From: an uncultured Janibacter sp.
GTDB taxonomy: Bacteria > Actinomycetota > Actinomycetes > Actinomycetales > Dermatophilaceae
Assembly: GCA_946222495.1 (NCBI GenBank)
Contig: CAMICF010000200.1
Span: 1-5,510, forward strand
Reading direction: 5' to 3'
DNA: 5,510 nt
Program-made: the position numbers and the translations under genes
The notes under the pieces: model-generated
Seen by the model: only the letters and a program-made list of their open reading frames with translations
The model's database searches: none
Told to the model about the DNA's origin: nothing
In this document: piece by piece, positions 4,884-5,510 of the stretch
Position numbering within the stretch: position 1 is the stretch's first letter
How the letters are laid out: each line of letters starts with the position of its first letter

Positions 4884-5510
4884 ATCACCTGGCCGGAGAC
4901 GAAGCCGGCCTCCTCGGACAGGAGGAAGGACGCCGTGGCCGCGATGTCCTCCGGCTGGCCGACGCGCTGGACGGGCGTCTCCTTCGCCGCGTGGGCGAGG
5001 AAGTCCTCGAAGGGCACCCCGATCCGCTCGGCGGTCGCGGCGGTCATGTCGGTCTGGATGAAGCCCGGCGCGATCGCGTTGGCGGTGACGCCGAACTTGC
5101 CCAGCTCGATCGCCAGGGTCTTGGTGAAGCCCTGCATCCCGGCCTTCGCGGCCGAGTAGTTCACCTGGCCGCGGTTGCCCAGGGCGGAGGTCGAGGAGAG
5201 GTTGATGATCCGCCCGTACTTCTCCTGCGTCATGTGCGCCTGGACCGCCTTCGTCATGAGGAAGGCACCGCGCAGGTGCACCGCCATGACCGAGTCCCAG
5301 TCGTCGACGCTCATCTTGAAGAGCAGGTTGTCGCGCAGGATGCCGGCATTGTTCACGAGGAGGGTCGGCGTGCCGAGCTCCGCGGCGACGCGCGCGACCC
5401 CGGCCTCGACCTGCTCGGCGTCGGAGACGTCCACGCCGACGGCGAGGGCGGTACCACCCTCCTCGGTGATCTCGTCGGCGACCGCCTGGCAGGCGGACTC
5501 GTCGAGGTCC
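4856..5510 (-). CDS. FabG-like short-chain dehydrogenase/reductase (3-oxoacyl-ACP reductase type), 5' end beyond window
   Basis: NAD(P)-dependent Rossmann-fold oxidoreductase of the classical SDR family, probably reducing 3-oxoacyl-ACP or oxidising 3-hydroxyacyl-CoA. The 217 visible codons lack roughly the first 30-40 residues, including the TGxxxGIG dinucleotide-binding loop. Numbering from the first complete codon, there is a VDVSD segment at 26-30, NNAG at 53-56, catalytic Ser105 in INLSS, Tyr118 and Lys122 in YSAAK, the PGFIQTDM loop, and a C-terminal VSGQVIYVAGGPKD. The catalytic triad is intact and the spacing (Ser to Tyr 13) is standard. The fourth tetrad position, Asn in E. coli FabG, appears as His78 in VHLRGAF, a wording also known from peroxisomal MFE-2-type hydroxyacyl-CoA dehydrogenases, so a beta-oxidation role is an alternative. 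GTG 5434 is internal and not the real start. It is convergent with the DUF3097 gene. Confidence 0.93.
   Translation of the reverse strand, partial: DLDESACQAVADEITEEGGTALAVGVDVSDAEQVEAGVARVAAELGTPTLLVNNAGILRDNLLFKMSVDDWDSVMAVHLRGAFLMTKAVQAHMTQEKYGRIINLSSTSALGNRGQVNYSAAKAGMQGFTKTLAIELGKFGVTANAIAPGFIQTDMTAATAERIGVPFEDFLAHAAKETPVQRVGQPEDIAATASFLLSEEAGFVSGQVIYVAGGPKD

Overview
The window is high-GC coding DNA, dense with genes, and looks like an actinobacterial chromosome. The evidence is the GC-rich third codon positions, GTG start codons on three genes, a family known mainly from Actinobacteria (DUF3097), and the gene order hrcA-dnaJ-rsmE-phoH. A member of the Micrococcales is my best guess from protein character, but I cannot fix a genus. 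Nothing suggests a mobile element, CRISPR array, rRNA or tRNA.

Layout. From 3823 down to 1, on the minus strand, runs a tightly packed set: hrcA (heat-shock repressor), dnaJ (co-chaperone), rsmE (16S rRNA U1498 methyltransferase) and phoH (PhoH-family ATPase, cut by the window's left edge). The gaps are 54, 3 and 50 nt, so these are probably one transcript. Just upstream of hrcA, at 3857-3883, is a clear CIRCE operator, the HrcA binding site. HrcA therefore probably represses its own operon, and heat or protein-folding stress would raise the chaperone together with two RNA-related proteins.

Divergent from hrcA, on the plus strand at 3966-4883, is a DUF3097 protein of unknown function with a Toprim-like motif. 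Its GTG start has no Shine-Dalgarno sequence, and a -10-like hexamer lies just upstream, so it may be read from a leaderless mRNA. The 142-bp divergent region holds the CIRCE element and an imperfect 30-bp direct repeat with a 36-bp period. On the right, convergent and overlapping the DUF3097 gene by 28 bp, is an FabG-like short-chain dehydrogenase (minus strand) whose start lies beyond the window.

The gene content is mostly conserved housekeeping and I see no wholly new system. The parts most worth a second look are the divergent hrcA/DUF3097 control region, a hairpin that would cover the phoH start site, and the degenerate Toprim-like signature of the DUF3097 protein.
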